In this document: positions 1 to 9,289 of the stretch, piece after piece
How positions within the stretch are numbered: position 1 is the stretch's first letter
Layout of the letters: each line of letters starts with the position of its first letter
Source: Ignatzschineria indica
GTDB taxonomy: Bacteria; Pseudomonadota; Gammaproteobacteria; Cardiobacteriales; Wohlfahrtiimonadaceae
Reading direction: 5' to 3'
DNA length: 64,000 nt
Assembly (NCBI RefSeq): GCF_003121925.1
Contig: NZ_QEWR01000002.1
Location: forward strand, 682,001-746,000
Translations under genes and position numbers: made by a program
The notes under the pieces: generated by a model
What the model saw: only the letters and a program-made list of their open reading frames with translations
Databases searched by the model: none
What the model was told of the DNA's origin: nothing

Positions 1-384
1 TTCTTAATCTTCACTAAATGATAAAAAAATCACTATTGATCAATATTTGATCAATTGCCGTTTTTCCCCTGATTGAAGCCTCTCTTTTATTTTTTATAGC
101 TGAAAACTACAATATAACTACACAAAGATCTCTTCTCTTTTCTCAATAGAGGCTCACTCCCCATAGCTATCGCCTTAAAGCCCCTATGACTCTTCCTCTT
201 AAAATGGTCGAAAAGCATTTTAAGTAGGCGCTGAGCGAACAGAAGCTAATAAAAATGGTTACTTTTAAGGTGGGTGCTCAAGAGCGGATTCACATACACC
301 ATTTTCAAAAAAGTGTCAATATTGTATCAGGTTTTATTTTTCGATACTGTTATAAGCGTTATTGGCAAACGTAGAAAGGTATTT
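1..384. other. Upstream region of the FMO gene, with a dyad
   Basis: No gene is visible here. At 35-55 there is a near-perfect dyad: ATTGATCAA, a 3-nt spacer TAT, then TTGATCAAT. It could be an operator for a dimeric repressor, but it lies about 330 bases before the start codon. A purine-rich ribosome site (AGAAAGG) lies at 373-379, just before the ATG at 385. Confidence 0.4.
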
Positions 385-1788
385 ATGAATCAACAAACTA
401 GAATTGCAGTATTAGGCGCAGGCCCAAGCGGACTTGCACAATTAAGAGCTTTCCAAACATTACGTGACCAAGGAAAAGAGATTCCTGAAATTGTCTGTTA
501 TGAAAAACAGGAAGATTGGGGCGGCATGTGGCGCTACAATTGGGAAACCTGTACAGACCGTAACGGAGAGCCCGTACATGGCAGTATGTATCGATTCTTG
601 TGGATCAACGCACCTAAAGAAGCACTCGAGTTTGGTGACTACACATTTGATGATCATTTCAAAGAGCCGATTCCATCCTATGTCCCAAGAGCGGTATTGA
701 AAGAGTATGTAATCTCACGTGTTGAGAAGAACAATGTTCGTCAATATATCCGTTTCAACCATGCGGTGCGTTGGGTTGAATATAATGAAGAGACAGAGAA
801 GTTTACTGTTTCTGTCATGGACCATAATCAGAATAAGTTAATTACAGAAGAGTTTGATTATGTTGTCTGTGCAACAGGTCACTTCTCTACGCCGAATATC
901 CCAAGATTTGATGGTTTATCGATGAGTTCTGGTCGTGTCCTTCACTCTCATGAGTTTAGAGATGCCCGTGAATTTAAAGGCCAAGATGTCTTAATTATCG
1001 GTAGTAGCTACTCTGCTGAAGATATCGGAACACAATGTTACAAATATGGTGCTAAATCGATCACTTTTAGTTATCGTACCAATCCTATAGGTCATGATTG
1101 GCCTGAAGGTTTTACTGAAGTACCCCTTCTTGAGAGAATGGATGATGATGTTGCACACTTTAAAGATGGTACAAAGAAGAAGATCGACTCTGTCATTCTC
1201 TGTACAGGATTTAAGTTTAACTTCCCATTCCTACACGATAATGTTCGCTTAGTTGCAAAAGAGAGTATCTATCCTGAGAATCTCTATAAAGGTGTCTGCC
1301 TGATCGATAATCCGAAGATGTTCTATGTGGGAATGCAGAATCAGTACTACACCTTCAACATGTTTGATACACAAGCATGGACTGTACGCGACATGATTAT
1401 GGGAACGCAGAAACTTCCTTCAAAAGAAGAGATGCGCAAAGATAGCCAGAAATGGATCGATCGTTTAGAGAAGCTCTCAACAGATCATGAGTTCATCGAT
1501 TATCAAGCATCCTATATTGAAGAATTACTTAAAGGTACAGACTATCCTGACTTCCATGTTCATGAGCAGGGATTAATCCTCAAATCATGGCAGGAAGATA
1601 AGAAGGAAGATATTATGGGCTTCCGTAATAAGAGCTATAGCTCAACAATTACCGGCACATTAGCCTCTGCCCTACCAAAGCCTTGGATGGAGATTATGGA
1701 TGACTCCTATCGCGGCTTTATGGCACAAGAGTTTGTTGAAGCAGAAGAAGATGCTTTAACAGGTGAACCTGTTGAGTGTGAAAAGTGA
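385..1788 (+). CDS. tmm: Flavin-containing monooxygenase, trimethylamine monooxygenase-like
   Basis: FAD- and NADPH-dependent monooxygenase of the bacterial FMO family, closest by eye to trimethylamine monooxygenase (trimethylamine to trimethylamine N-oxide). Seen: an N-terminal FAD motif GAGPSG (residues 11-16), an aromatic run EDWGGMWRYN typical of Tmm, the FMO signature region ending HSHEFRD, and a second dinucleotide motif GSSYSAED near residue 206. The protein is 467 residues, slightly longer than the ~450 usual for Tmm. I start at the ATG at 385 because AGAAAGG precedes it; an upstream in-frame extension to 274 has no family similarity. It stands alone, with no TMAO demethylase or transporter beside it. 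FMO family membership is firm; the substrate is inferred from overall resemblance. Confidence 0.8.
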   Translation: MNQQTRIAVLGAGPSGLAQLRAFQTLRDQGKEIPEIVCYEKQEDWGGMWRYNWETCTDRNGEPVHGSMYRFLWINAPKEALEFGDYTFDDHFKEPIPSYVPRAVLKEYVISRVEKNNVRQYIRFNHAVRWVEYNEETEKFTVSVMDHNQNKLITEEFDYVVCATGHFSTPNIPRFDGLSMSSGRVLHSHEFRDAREFKGQDVLIIGSSYSAEDIGTQCYKYGAKSITFSYRTNPIGHDWPEGFTEVPLLERMDDDVAHFKDGTKKKIDSVILCTGFKFNFPFLHDNVRLVAKESIYPENLYKGVCLIDNPKMFYVGMQNQYYTFNMFDTQAWTVRDMIMGTQKLPSKEEMRKDSQKWIDRLEKLSTDHEFIDYQASYIEELLKGTDYPDFHVHEQGLILKSWQEDKKEDIMGFRNKSYSSTITGTLASALPKPWMEIMDDSYRGFMAQEFVEAEEDALTGEPVECEK

Positions 1789-1926
1789 GCGTGAAAAGTA
1801 ATAGAAGTCACAAAAAACTCACCAATAGAGCTCTCATCTAAAATTCTCAATGATCATAATTCTCATTGATCCTTAAGATTAGAATTGAGATCAGAAGAAA
1901 ATAAGAAGTAGAGAGGCTTTATAAAG

Positions 1927-1960
1927 AACCCCCTTTAAGTAATCACTTAAAGGGGGTTTT
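1927..1960. terminator. Bidirectional terminator between tmm and bioB
   Basis: A perfect 14-bp stem (AACCCCCTTTAAGT at 1927-1940 with its complement at 1945-1958), a 4-nt loop and T residues after it. It serves the plus-strand FMO gene and, on the other strand, the bioB transcript. Confidence 0.85.
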
Positions 1961-2002
1961 CAGTATCAATCGATAATATCACGCAACTTAACGACCATGA
2001 TA

Positions 2003-3031
2003 TTAAGCAGTTACAGCAGCTTTTTTGACCGACTCTTCTAGATCATTTTTTGCCGTATGAGGATTATGCCCTGGCTTGTAAGGGTCATGTGTTGCCGTAA
2101 TATCGAGCTTCTCAAAGAGCTCCTTATCGGTAATCTGGTCCGCATTAGGCGTTGTTAAGAGCTTATCACCATAAAAAATGGAGTTAGCACCCGCCATGAA
2201 GCAGAGCGCTTGTAACTCTTCGCTCATCGTTTCGCGACCAGCCGAGAGGCGCACCATCGATTTCGGCATCATAATACGTGCTACTGCGATCGTTCTTAAA
2301 AAATCAAAATCATCGACTCGCTGATTCTCTTCAAAAGGCGTTCCGGCAATCGGAATAAGGCGATTGATCGGAACACTCTCTGGTGGCGTTCCCATGTTCG
2401 CTAACTGGACTAAAAGTGAAGCTCTATCACGGACAGACTCACCTAACCCGATAATTCCCCCTGAACAGACCTTAATGCCGGCATCACGCACATAATCGAG
2501 CGTATCAAGACGATGTTGATAGCTATGTGTTGTTACTACGCTCGCATAATATTCAGGAGAGGTATCGAGGTTATGATTGTAGTAATCTAATCCGGCATCC
2601 GCTAACTCTTCCGCTTGCTCAGCATTGAGATGCCCAAGCGTCATACAGGTCTCTAATCCAAGAGATTTCACCCCTTCAATCATCATCTTAATCATCGGCA
2701 TATCACGCGCTTTAGGATTACGCCAAGCTGCCCCCATACAGAAACGACTTGCGCCCGTCTCTTTTGCCGCTTTCGCTTCATTAATAACCTTTTCAACTTC
2801 TAAGAGTTTTTCTGGCTCTAACCCAGTATCGTAACGAACGCTCTGTGCGCAATATTTACAATCCTCCGAGCAGTTGCCGGTCTTAATTGAGAGCAATGTA
2901 CTCACCTGAACCTTGGTAGGATCAAAATTTTGACGATGAACTGTCTGTGCTTCAAAAAGTAACTCAAAAAGTGGTTTTTCAAAGAGCGCTAATGCCTTCT
3001 CTATTGACCACTCATTTGTGTAATATTCCAT
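2003..3031 (-). CDS. bioB: Biotin synthase
   Basis: Radical-SAM enzyme that inserts sulfur into dethiobiotin, the last step of biotin synthesis. The radical-SAM cluster motif CSEDCKYC gives cysteines 54, 58 and 61, and family blocks such as [22 protein letters not shown] and RLSAGRE follow in order. From the ATG at 3031 the protein has 342 residues, matching the family. That start is chosen over longer in-frame ones because GGAGGA lies at 3041-3046 and the extension has no family sequence. No other bio gene is adjacent and no clear BirA operator is seen. Confidence 0.95.
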   Translation of the reverse strand: MEYYTNEWSIEKALALFEKPLFELLFEAQTVHRQNFDPTKVQVSTLLSIKTGNCSEDCKYCAQSVRYDTGLEPEKLLEVEKVINEAKAAKETGASRFCMGAAWRNPKARDMPMIKMMIEGVKSLGLETCMTLGHLNAEQAEELADAGLDYYNHNLDTSPEYYASVVTTHSYQHRLDTLDYVRDAGIKVCSGGIIGLGESVRDRASLLVQLANMGTPPESVPINRLIPIAGTPFEENQRVDDFDFLRTIAVARIMMPKSMVRLSAGRETMSEELQALCFMAGANSIFYGDKLLTTPNADQITDKELFEKLDITATHDPYKPGHNPHTAKNDLEESVKKAAVTA

Positions 3032-3270
3032 TGTTGTTATTCCTCCAGCCCTTAAGAGCATTCTTAGATATAAACGTACCGTACTATCATAGGGGAAATA
3101 GAGAAGAAATGTGATTTTATTTAAGATTGTTGGTGACTCTTTACTCATTTCGTCACGATTACAAGAGGATAGATTCTTAGCATAAATTCTTCTAATCAAT
3201 CCTCGTAAAAAAGCGACTCTCCTCAAAGAGTCGCCGGCACACTCTATAAATGCCTCTCTTCTTCTCTAAT

Positions 3271-3792
3271 CTAGAGGGTATAGCCTGAATAACGGCTTAG
3301 GTAATGTATCAATATCCTCTTTGTAGAAAAATCAGCATCTCTTCGCAAAGCATACTCTTTGGCATAATGCTCAATCTCTCTTAAAGCTGGTTTTGAGAAT
3401 GTGATATCCAAGTTAAGATGATACCAACGCGCCTCTTCCCAACAGTAGTAACCGAACAATGTCGACCTTCCCTCCTCTTCTACGATTTCACTTTGTTGCT
3501 CATTAACATTATTCAAGTTTTGAGCCATATTCTCTCTTAACCAAATAGCGATACGCCCAGAAGCAGGAACAACCTGTAAAGAGAGCTGGTAAGGAGATTC
3601 TCGTAGCTGATAATAGGGAGATAGGTGACTCAATTGATGGTTTGGTCGGTGGTTTGTTTGATGGTCTGATTGATGATTTGAGCTATGATCGAGATTAAAA
3701 TTATTCTTATGTTGATCTTGAGATTTACGCTTTTCATCATCTCTGAGAGAGTCGATATTTTGCATATCGTGACAAATATGATCAGTTGTCAT
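3271..3792 (-). CDS. Hypothetical protein with His/Asn-rich tetrapeptide repeats
   Basis: Unrecognised protein of 173 residues. Start taken at the ATG at 3792, preceded by AAAAGG; a longer frame to 3879 has no ribosome site. The N-terminal third is hydrophilic, with imperfect four-residue repeats rich in N, H and Q (NHQS, DHQT, NHRP, NHQL; about residues 37-52), which could bind metal. The remainder looks folded, with a Trp/Tyr-rich core around residue 130 and a basic C-terminus. No signal peptide or membrane segment. It lies downstream of nrdB on the same strand but beyond that operon's terminator, so it is probably a separate unit. Confidence 0.55.
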   Translation of the reverse strand: MTTDHICHDMQNIDSLRDDEKRKSQDQHKNNFNLDHSSNHQSDHQTNHRPNHQLSHLSPYYQLRESPYQLSLQVVPASGRIAIWLRENMAQNLNNVNEQQSEIVEEEGRSTLFGYYCWEEARWYHLNLDITFSKPALREIEHYAKEYALRRDADFSTKRILIHYLSRYSGYTL

Positions 3793-3854
3793 TTTTCTAT
3801 CCTTTTTAGCTGAAATGTAAGGGCCGCAATTAGGAAATCGCCCCAAATAAAAGA

Positions 3855-3874
3855 AGTGATCTTGAAAGATCACT
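3855..3874. promoter_or_regulatory. Inverted repeat upstream of the His-rich gene
   Basis: A 9-bp inverted repeat (AGTGATCTT, 2-nt spacer, AAGATCACT) lies about 60 bases before the start of the gene at 3792. It could be an operator or a small hairpin in its leader. There is no T-run, so it is not called a terminator. Confidence 0.35.
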
Positions 3875-3969
3875 CCCATAGAATAAAAGAATATATTCTT
3901 CTAAGCAATCAATATATAACAAGAGAAGGTGATGACAGGTGAGTGATAGATTAATTCAGAACAATAAAA

Positions 3970-3997
3970 AAGATCCTAATAATCAAATTAGGATCTT
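3970..3997 (-). terminator. Terminator of nrdAB
   Basis: An 11-bp perfect stem (AAGATCCTAAT and its complement) with a 6-nt loop, followed on the minus strand by a run of T. It ends the nrdA-nrdB transcript 50 bases after nrdB. Confidence 0.85.
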
Positions 3998-4046
3998 CCA
4001 AGTCATGAAGATAGATAAAATCGATGGCTGAATAAGCATCGTCTAT

Positions 4047-5144
4047 TTAGATATCAAAAATCTCATCTTCCGCATCATCCATTACGCTATTGAGACGATA
4101 GTTGGTGTTATCCATCTCCTGGTTAGCATTTTGCGTTTTATTAAGATCGAACCAGTTATCCATCCAGGAGAGCGGATTCTTCTCAATACGCTTATAGGGA
4201 TTCTCTAAACCGAGGAACTGATAGAGATCTTGAGCATTCCAAAGGACCCACTCATTAAGAAGCATCTCATTGAGACCTACAATCGAGCGCCCTTCACTAA
4301 AGAGATAACGGTTCCAATCAAACTCCTGATCGATCACTGATTTAATGATCTCATAGACAGCATCCTTATTCTCATGAAGAAGCTCAACCCACTCAGGATC
4401 TTTAAAGAGGATCTCTAAAACTGCCTCATCCATCATGACGTGAACCTGCTCATCTTGGGCAATCTTCTGAACAAGTTTCGCAATACCTTGGAAAATATTT
4501 TGCTCAGCAAGTGCAAAAGTACAAGCAAATGAGCTCATAAACTCAATCTTCTCTAAGCAGTAGAGCGCAATGAAGGCACGAAGAATGACAGATTTTAACT
4601 CTCTTGAGTCGCGATCAATCTTCCCTAATTTATAGAGCGCACCATAACGATCTAACGTATCAAAACAATCGATCACCGTTGTAGAGCGGTTAAGAACTTC
4701 ATCATTACGCATCACCTCTTTAAAGACCTCTTGAGGATCGGAGATACATTGACGAATAATCTCCGAATAGGTCAATGCGTGAAGATTCTCCATCTCCGAC
4801 TGTTTTGAAAGCATCACCCAAAGCTCAGAGTTTGTCACAAAGGGCGCAAAGAGCGGCGCAATGGTTCTTGATGCTACAGAGTCAAGCTCCCATTGGAATG
4901 CGAGCGTCTTGACCATGATATCGTAGTTGTTCTTAGAACAGTTTAGGAGGTCCATGCGAGATTGTTCAAGATTGACCTCATCTTCAGTCCAATCCATCGA
5001 TTTTTGCAATTTATAGAGATCAAATAGACGCGGATATGGCGTATTGATCGAATCATAAAGTGCTAAAGGTTCACCTAAAAAGAGTGGGTACTGACCTGTT
5101 TGCCAGTTATCATTCTTCTGATTAAATATTGATATATCTTGCAT
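4047..5144 (-). CDS. nrdB: Class Ia ribonucleotide reductase, beta subunit
   Basis: Small subunit of aerobic ribonucleotide reductase; it houses the di-iron centre and tyrosyl radical that start catalysis in NrdA. Visible ligands are D88, E119 and H122 (ENLH), then EKIEF and DEQVH for the second helix pair. Y126, four residues after H122, sits where the radical tyrosine of E. coli NrdB (Y122) lies, so this is the tyrosyl-radical type. 365 residues against 376 in E. coli. The C-terminus is acidic and ends in an aliphatic stretch (EDEIFDI), as needed for docking to NrdA. It lies 52 bases after nrdA and shares its promoter. Confidence 0.95.
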   Translation of the reverse strand: MQDISIFNQKNDNWQTGQYPLFLGEPLALYDSINTPYPRLFDLYKLQKSMDWTEDEVNLEQSRMDLLNCSKNNYDIMVKTLAFQWELDSVASRTIAPLFAPFVTNSELWVMLSKQSEMENLHALTYSEIIRQCISDPQEVFKEVMRNDEVLNRSTTVIDCFDTLDRYGALYKLGKIDRDSRELKSVILRAFIALYCLEKIEFMSSFACTFALAEQNIFQGIAKLVQKIAQDEQVHVMMDEAVLEILFKDPEWVELLHENKDAVYEIIKSVIDQEFDWNRYLFSEGRSIVGLNEMLLNEWVLWNAQDLYQFLGLENPYKRIEKNPLSWMDNWFDLNKTQNANQEMDNTNYRLNSVMDDAEDEIFDI

Positions 5145-5196
5145 AAACTTTCTCCAGTAAAACGACGAAATTTGCAGGACTTCGTCGATTATTCAA

Positions 5197-7440
5197 TTAA
5201 AGTGTGCATGCTCCGCCGGCGCAACTCTGATCCTCTACCTTCTCATACCCTTCATGGACAATGCCTGAAGCACTGTTGAGATAGTAGCGGGTCTTACAAC
5301 CTAACTTCATCATATAGATAAAGTCAGAGAGGAGCTGTCTGCTCGAAATCGTCTGCTGATTTTGTAAATTGAGGTAGAGGTCAGCACTAATCGCTTGCCC
5401 AGTAAACTTCTGAATAATCGCATACATCTCGATAAGATCCTTAGAATCAAGATTCCAAGCGATATCATAGTATGGCGCTAACTCATCCATATCGGGAGCG
5501 AGTAGAAGATTCTTCCCTGTTCCTGAGGTCTTCATCACTTTCAAGTTACGAATGGGATAGAGACCATTGGTCGTATTTGTTAATTGTGAACTAGATTCCA
5601 CCGGCATCATTGCCTCTAATACCGAGTGACGAATACCACCTTGCGCAATAATTCCTTGACGGAGACTCTCCCAATCATACACCAATGGTTGCGTATGCAC
5701 ACTGTCGACATTACGATTGTAGGTATCGATCGGCAACCAGCCTTCCGGATACTTCGTGCGATCAATCCATGCGGCATTCCCCTTCTCTTCTGCTAAGCGT
5801 AAGCTTGCTTTATGGAGGAAATAGGAGTGACGCTCAGCAATAAAGTGAATGTAGTTTTTACCCTCTTTTGAAGCATAGCTCAATTTTTGAAGTGCCATCT
5901 CATGCGCAAGGTTTGTGATCCCCACACCAATTGAACGACGTGCTTTTGCCGTTGTCTCAAGTGATGCAAATGGATACTCCATAATCTCAATAACATTATC
6001 AATCATCAAGGCGCAGTAGTAAGCGACATCTTCATACTCCTCTTCCGAGACACGCCCTACCACTATTGAGGCGAGAGAACAGAGACCGATCTCCCCTTCA
6101 GGGTCGCTTGAGTAGAGATCAGGCATACCGGTATAAGGTTTTGTCGGCAGTGCAATCTCAAGACAGAGATTTGAAGAGTAGATTGTATCTTTAAATGGGG
6201 TATGACGATTCATCTCATCGATATAGGTGAGATAGATTCGCCCCGTTTCTGCCGCTTCTGTTAATGATTTAATCGCAATATCACGTGCTTTGACTAATGT
6301 CTTTTCGATAGAATCATCTGCTAAGACACGCTCATATTCTTCTTTAAACGCTTCATAATTTTCACTATAGAAGAGCTCATAAAGTTTTGGTGCATGGAGC
6401 AGACTTACTAACATCCAATCTTCATTACGCGCCACTTTCTCAACAAAGTAACGATTCACTAACATCGCATAGTCGATATCACGAATACGTTTTTGCGTGA
6501 TGGTTGTTGGATTTTTCAAAACTAAAAGATCGAAAATTTCAGGATCTAACACATTGAAATAGACCGTTGCCGAACCACCACGAGATGCTTGCATATTGGC
6601 ATGTACGGCCGATTGAATCATCCGATAATAGGGTAATTTCCCTTGATGCACAACGCGCCCCTCTTTCACCGGATCACCTTTCGAACGGGTTAAAAGATGG
6701 GAGCCGATTCCCGCTGAAGCACAGGTCATCATATAAGCGATATGGTCACCCACCGCTAAGCTCTTCACATTATCTGCCGTGGTATAGACACAGCATGAAG
6801 CATAACCTTTATGGGGTGTACGCATATTAATCAACATCGGCGTAGGCGTATTGATCTTTAACTCATTCAGATAACGATAGAGTTTCTTAATATCTTCCAT
6901 ACGGCGTTCACGAGGTTGGTTCTGCATATTTTGCATCGCCATCCCCATAAACATAAATTGAGGCGACTCTAAGCAGAGTCCTGTTACACGATTGCTGATC
7001 AAGTAACGATCTTTCATCTGACGAAGCGTTGTGTAGTTATAGTTGATATCGATATTGTGATCGATAATCTCCTCTAGCGCCTCTAACTCTTCACGGGTGT
7101 AATCCATCGCTTCCCAATGGTTAAGCGCCACCATATGATCATAAAACTCAGGAAGCGTTGGAATCTTTTTAAAACCGCCAAAAGCCTCTTTATAGATCGT
7201 TCCAATTAAAAGGCGACCTGCCATCTTTAGGTGCTGATGATCCTCACGTTCAACACAAGCATCAATCATCGCTTTATGTAGTTCTAGCGTTGTGCAACCG
7301 TCATAACACTTACGGTAAGCCTCTAAAGCGATCGCACTCCAATCAACCTCATAATGAGCGGCAAATTCAGCCCATTTATTGAGTTTATCGGCATCGAACT
7401 TCTCTCGTTCGCCATTACTTTTAACTACGTAATTAATCAT
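5197..7440 (-). CDS. nrdA: Class Ia ribonucleotide reductase, alpha subunit
   Basis: Catalytic subunit that reduces ribonucleoside diphosphates to deoxyribonucleotides for DNA synthesis. The N-terminal ~85 residues form the ATP-cone allosteric domain (MINYVVKSNGEREKF). The barrel domain carries the SNLCLEI motif with an active-site cysteine, and the C-terminal redox pair is C740 and C745 (CAGGAC, then TL). 747 residues, close to E. coli NrdA (761). First gene of the nrdAB operon. A long leader with a 14-bp inverted repeat precedes it (see that entry). Confidence 0.95.
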   Translation of the reverse strand: MINYVVKSNGEREKFDADKLNKWAEFAAHYEVDWSAIALEAYRKCYDGCTTLELHKAMIDACVEREDHQHLKMAGRLLIGTIYKEAFGGFKKIPTLPEFYDHMVALNHWEAMDYTREELEALEEIIDHNIDINYNYTTLRQMKDRYLISNRVTGLCLESPQFMFMGMAMQNMQNQPRERRMEDIKKLYRYLNELKINTPTPMLINMRTPHKGYASCCVYTTADNVKSLAVGDHIAYMMTCASAGIGSHLLTRSKGDPVKEGRVVHQGKLPYYRMIQSAVHANMQASRGGSATVYFNVLDPEIFDLLVLKNPTTITQKRIRDIDYAMLVNRYFVEKVARNEDWMLVSLLHAPKLYELFYSENYEAFKEEYERVLADDSIEKTLVKARDIAIKSLTEAAETGRIYLTYIDEMNRHTPFKDTIYSSNLCLEIALPTKPYTGMPDLYSSDPEGEIGLCSLASIVVGRVSEEEYEDVAYYCALMIDNVIEIMEYPFASLETTAKARRSIGVGITNLAHEMALQKLSYASKEGKNYIHFIAERHSYFLHKASLRLAEEKGNAAWIDRTKYPEGWLPIDTYNRNVDSVHTQPLVYDWESLRQGIIAQGGIRHSVLEAMMPVESSSQLTNTTNGLYPIRNLKVMKTSGTGKNLLLAPDMDELAPYYDIAWNLDSKDLIEMYAIIQKFTGQAISADLYLNLQNQQTISSRQLLSDFIYMMKLGCKTRYYLNSASGIVHEGYEKVEDQSCAGGACTL

Positions 7441-7470
7441 CTCAGCACCCTATGTCAATTTGAAATTTTA

Positions 7471-7592
7471 AGTTTTTCTCATCACTAAAAAGCAAAAAAT
7501 TCCCGCCTCCGACCTGATGATGAGAGATGGAAATTTGTTCAACAATTGCTTGACTCATTAATAAACGATGGGAATAAATGATGAGAAAAACT
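7471..7592 (-). promoter_or_regulatory. Candidate structured leader RNA of nrdAB
   Basis: On the minus strand the nrdA leader contains a perfect 14-bp inverted repeat (AGTTTTTCTCATCA at 7592-7579 pairing with its complement at 7484-7471), enclosing 94 nt. A second helix (ATTCCC with GGGAAT) nests inside. A closing helix around a branched interior is the usual plan of a cis-regulatory RNA. No NrdR box or cobalamin motif was recognised. The paired end lies about 30 bases before the nrdA ATG. Function is inferred only. Confidence 0.45.
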
Positions 7593-8050
7593 CAAGATAA
7601 ATTTGAGAGACTACTATACCACTCTTATCACTTAATCGTAAGCAGAAGACTTGGCCGTTTTCTCTTCTATTGCCCACTTGAAATGGGTAAAAGATAGGAA
7701 TCATAGCCTCTTTCAATGGTTCTCATCACTTACAAAATTAATTTAAATTTATAACTTGAAAAACTCTTTTTTACTGCCTACAGACTTCTCGGCAATCAAT
7801 TTAAAGTCTCTACAATCAGCTAATTACCGATCAATTCAAAACTATCTCTCCACCACTAATTGCTATAAACTAATCAGACTCTCTGAAAGATATCTCTCTC
7901 ATTTGCGCCCTCTTTTTCAAAAAAGAAGGAGGATTATTTCAAGAACCCTTTTTGAGATGCCTTATAAGATCCCTTATAAGATTAAGATCGATCTTAAATA
8001 CTCGCTAAAAAACCATCAATTAACACGCTCTATCCCCCACTGTTGGCACC
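7593..8050. other. Intergenic region upstream of nrdAB
   Basis: 458 bases between the nrdAB leader and the phosphodiesterase gene's 3' end. The nrdAB promoter must lie here, but no convincing consensus pair was singled out. An open frame at 7756-8067 has no ribosome site, biased composition and no recognisable domain, and is not called. Confidence 0.5.
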
Positions 8051-8647
8051 CTATTTTCTCAAGGTAAAAAAGTACTCTTCCACTCTGCGCTCTGCATCTA
8101 CTTTTAGAAGAAGATATCCTCTCTGAGAACCACCGCGAGGATAGCGAATCGCACCGGGACTAAAGAGTTGGATGCCCTCAATCTCTTTTGCCGCCGGAAT
8201 ATGAAGATGACCATGAAGCGCAATATCAGCATGATTGATTTTAGCTCTCTTAATGACCGTAGCTTCAACTTCGCGATAGCTAGCGATATGACCATGAGTC
8301 AGATAGATTCGTCTCCCGGCAATCTCTACTACATTCTCTAAAGGAAAATTAAGGCGATTATTAGGCGCGATATGAGGATCATTATTACCGGTAACGCCAT
8401 AAAATGGCAGCTCGGGAAAAATATATGCCGCCTCTAAAAGTTCCTCGGCACCATCCCCTAAAAAGAGCACTGCTGAGATTCGATTCTCCCATCGAGTGAT
8501 AATATCGATCACGCTTGCAAGATCACCATGAGAATCTGAAAGAACGAGCAATAACTTATCTTCAGGCTTCAAAGTTGCCTCGATCTTTTCACGCAATCGA
8601 TCCTCTCCCTCATCCCATTGCTTAATCGGCTGTCCAATCTCTTTCAT
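8051..8647 (-). CDS. Metallophosphoesterase, YfcE/MJ0936 type phosphodiesterase
   Basis: Two-metal phosphodiesterase of the YfcE family. The family's metal ligands appear in order: DSHG (D38, H40), GDGAEE near 66, GNND near 90, THGH near 117 and GHLH near 148. The protein has 198 residues, with an N-terminal extension of about 30 residues compared with E. coli YfcE (184). Soluble, no signal peptide. It lies 93 bases after epmC on the same strand and may be co-transcribed with it. The natural substrate of this family is not settled. Confidence 0.85.
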   Translation of the reverse strand: MKEIGQPIKQWDEGEDRLREKIEATLKPEDKLLLVLSDSHGDLASVIDIITRWENRISAVLFLGDGAEELLEAAYIFPELPFYGVTGNNDPHIAPNNRLNFPLENVVEIAGRRIYLTHGHIASYREVEATVIKRAKINHADIALHGHLHIPAAKEIEGIQLFSPGAIRYPRGGSQRGYLLLKVDAERRVEEYFFTLRK

Positions 8648-8740
8648 TGTTTCTCCTATCGCCTCTTTAAATCTTCTTTAAATCTTCTTTAAATCTCTAT
8701 TCCGCAGACAGATATCTCTATCCCCTTACTGAAACTTTCT

Positions 8741-9289
8741 CTAAAGATCCCAAATCGTCTCGGGATAAGGGAAATCAGCTTCTCTTAATGGAGGTGTGTG
8801 ATAAAAATGTTGTAGCGCTGCTATCAATTGCTCTCCACGCGGGGGAATTCCTTCATTGAGCATCTTGATCACTTCCTGCTGTACTCGCTGTTGAAATTGA
8901 AGACGATCGGGTTCAAAATCACCGGCAAGATTATCGCAGCTTACAGAAAATTTGCGGCCACATGCTTGCGAAAAGAGCCACTCTAAGGCTTGAGGTCGAA
9001 TCTCATGCGCTTCAAATTGAGCTTGAGTCGCTTCATCCCGGCCATCGGGGCAATACCAATAACCAAAATCGACTAACTGACGTCGCTCCCGACCGGCAAT
9101 ACACCAGTGGGCAATCTCATGAAGAGCGCTCTGAAAAAAACCATGGGCAAAGATAATTCGATGATGGGGAGAATTTGCATCTGCCGGCAGATAGATCGGC
9201 TCATCATCCCCTTTGACTAAGATGGTATTTTCACTCTCCAAAAAAGTGTTATTGAAAATCTCAATCAGATCCTCATAGTGATGATTCAT
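8741..9289 (-). CDS. epmC: Elongation factor P hydroxylase EpmC
   Basis: YfcM/EpmC family: hydroxylates the beta-lysylated lysine of elongation factor P, the last step of EF-P modification. The family HExxH metal site is H57-E58-x-x-H61 (ALHEIAHWC), followed by the conserved block RRQLVDFGYWYCPDGRDEATQAQFE. 182 residues, the usual length. The EpmA and EpmB partners are not in this window. Upstream of the likely phosphodiesterase gene, on the same strand. Confidence 0.93.
   Translation of the reverse strand: MNHHYEDLIEIFNNTFLESENTILVKGDDEPIYLPADANSPHHRIIFAHGFFQSALHEIAHWCIAGRERRQLVDFGYWYCPDGRDEATQAQFEAHEIRPQALEWLFSQACGRKFSVSCDNLAGDFEPDRLQFQQRVQQEVIKMLNEGIPPRGEQLIAALQHFYHTPPLREADFPYPETIWDL

Noticed and set aside
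3032-3270. BirA operator upstream of bioB
   Set aside because: No paired half-sites of the known operator could be recognised.
7441-7760. NrdR boxes upstream of nrdAB
   Set aside because: No pair of ACACnATATnTnGTGT-like sites was found.
7756-8067. Open frame of 103 codons upstream of nrdAB
   Set aside because: No ribosome site, no domain, low-complexity composition; likely chance in AT-rich DNA.
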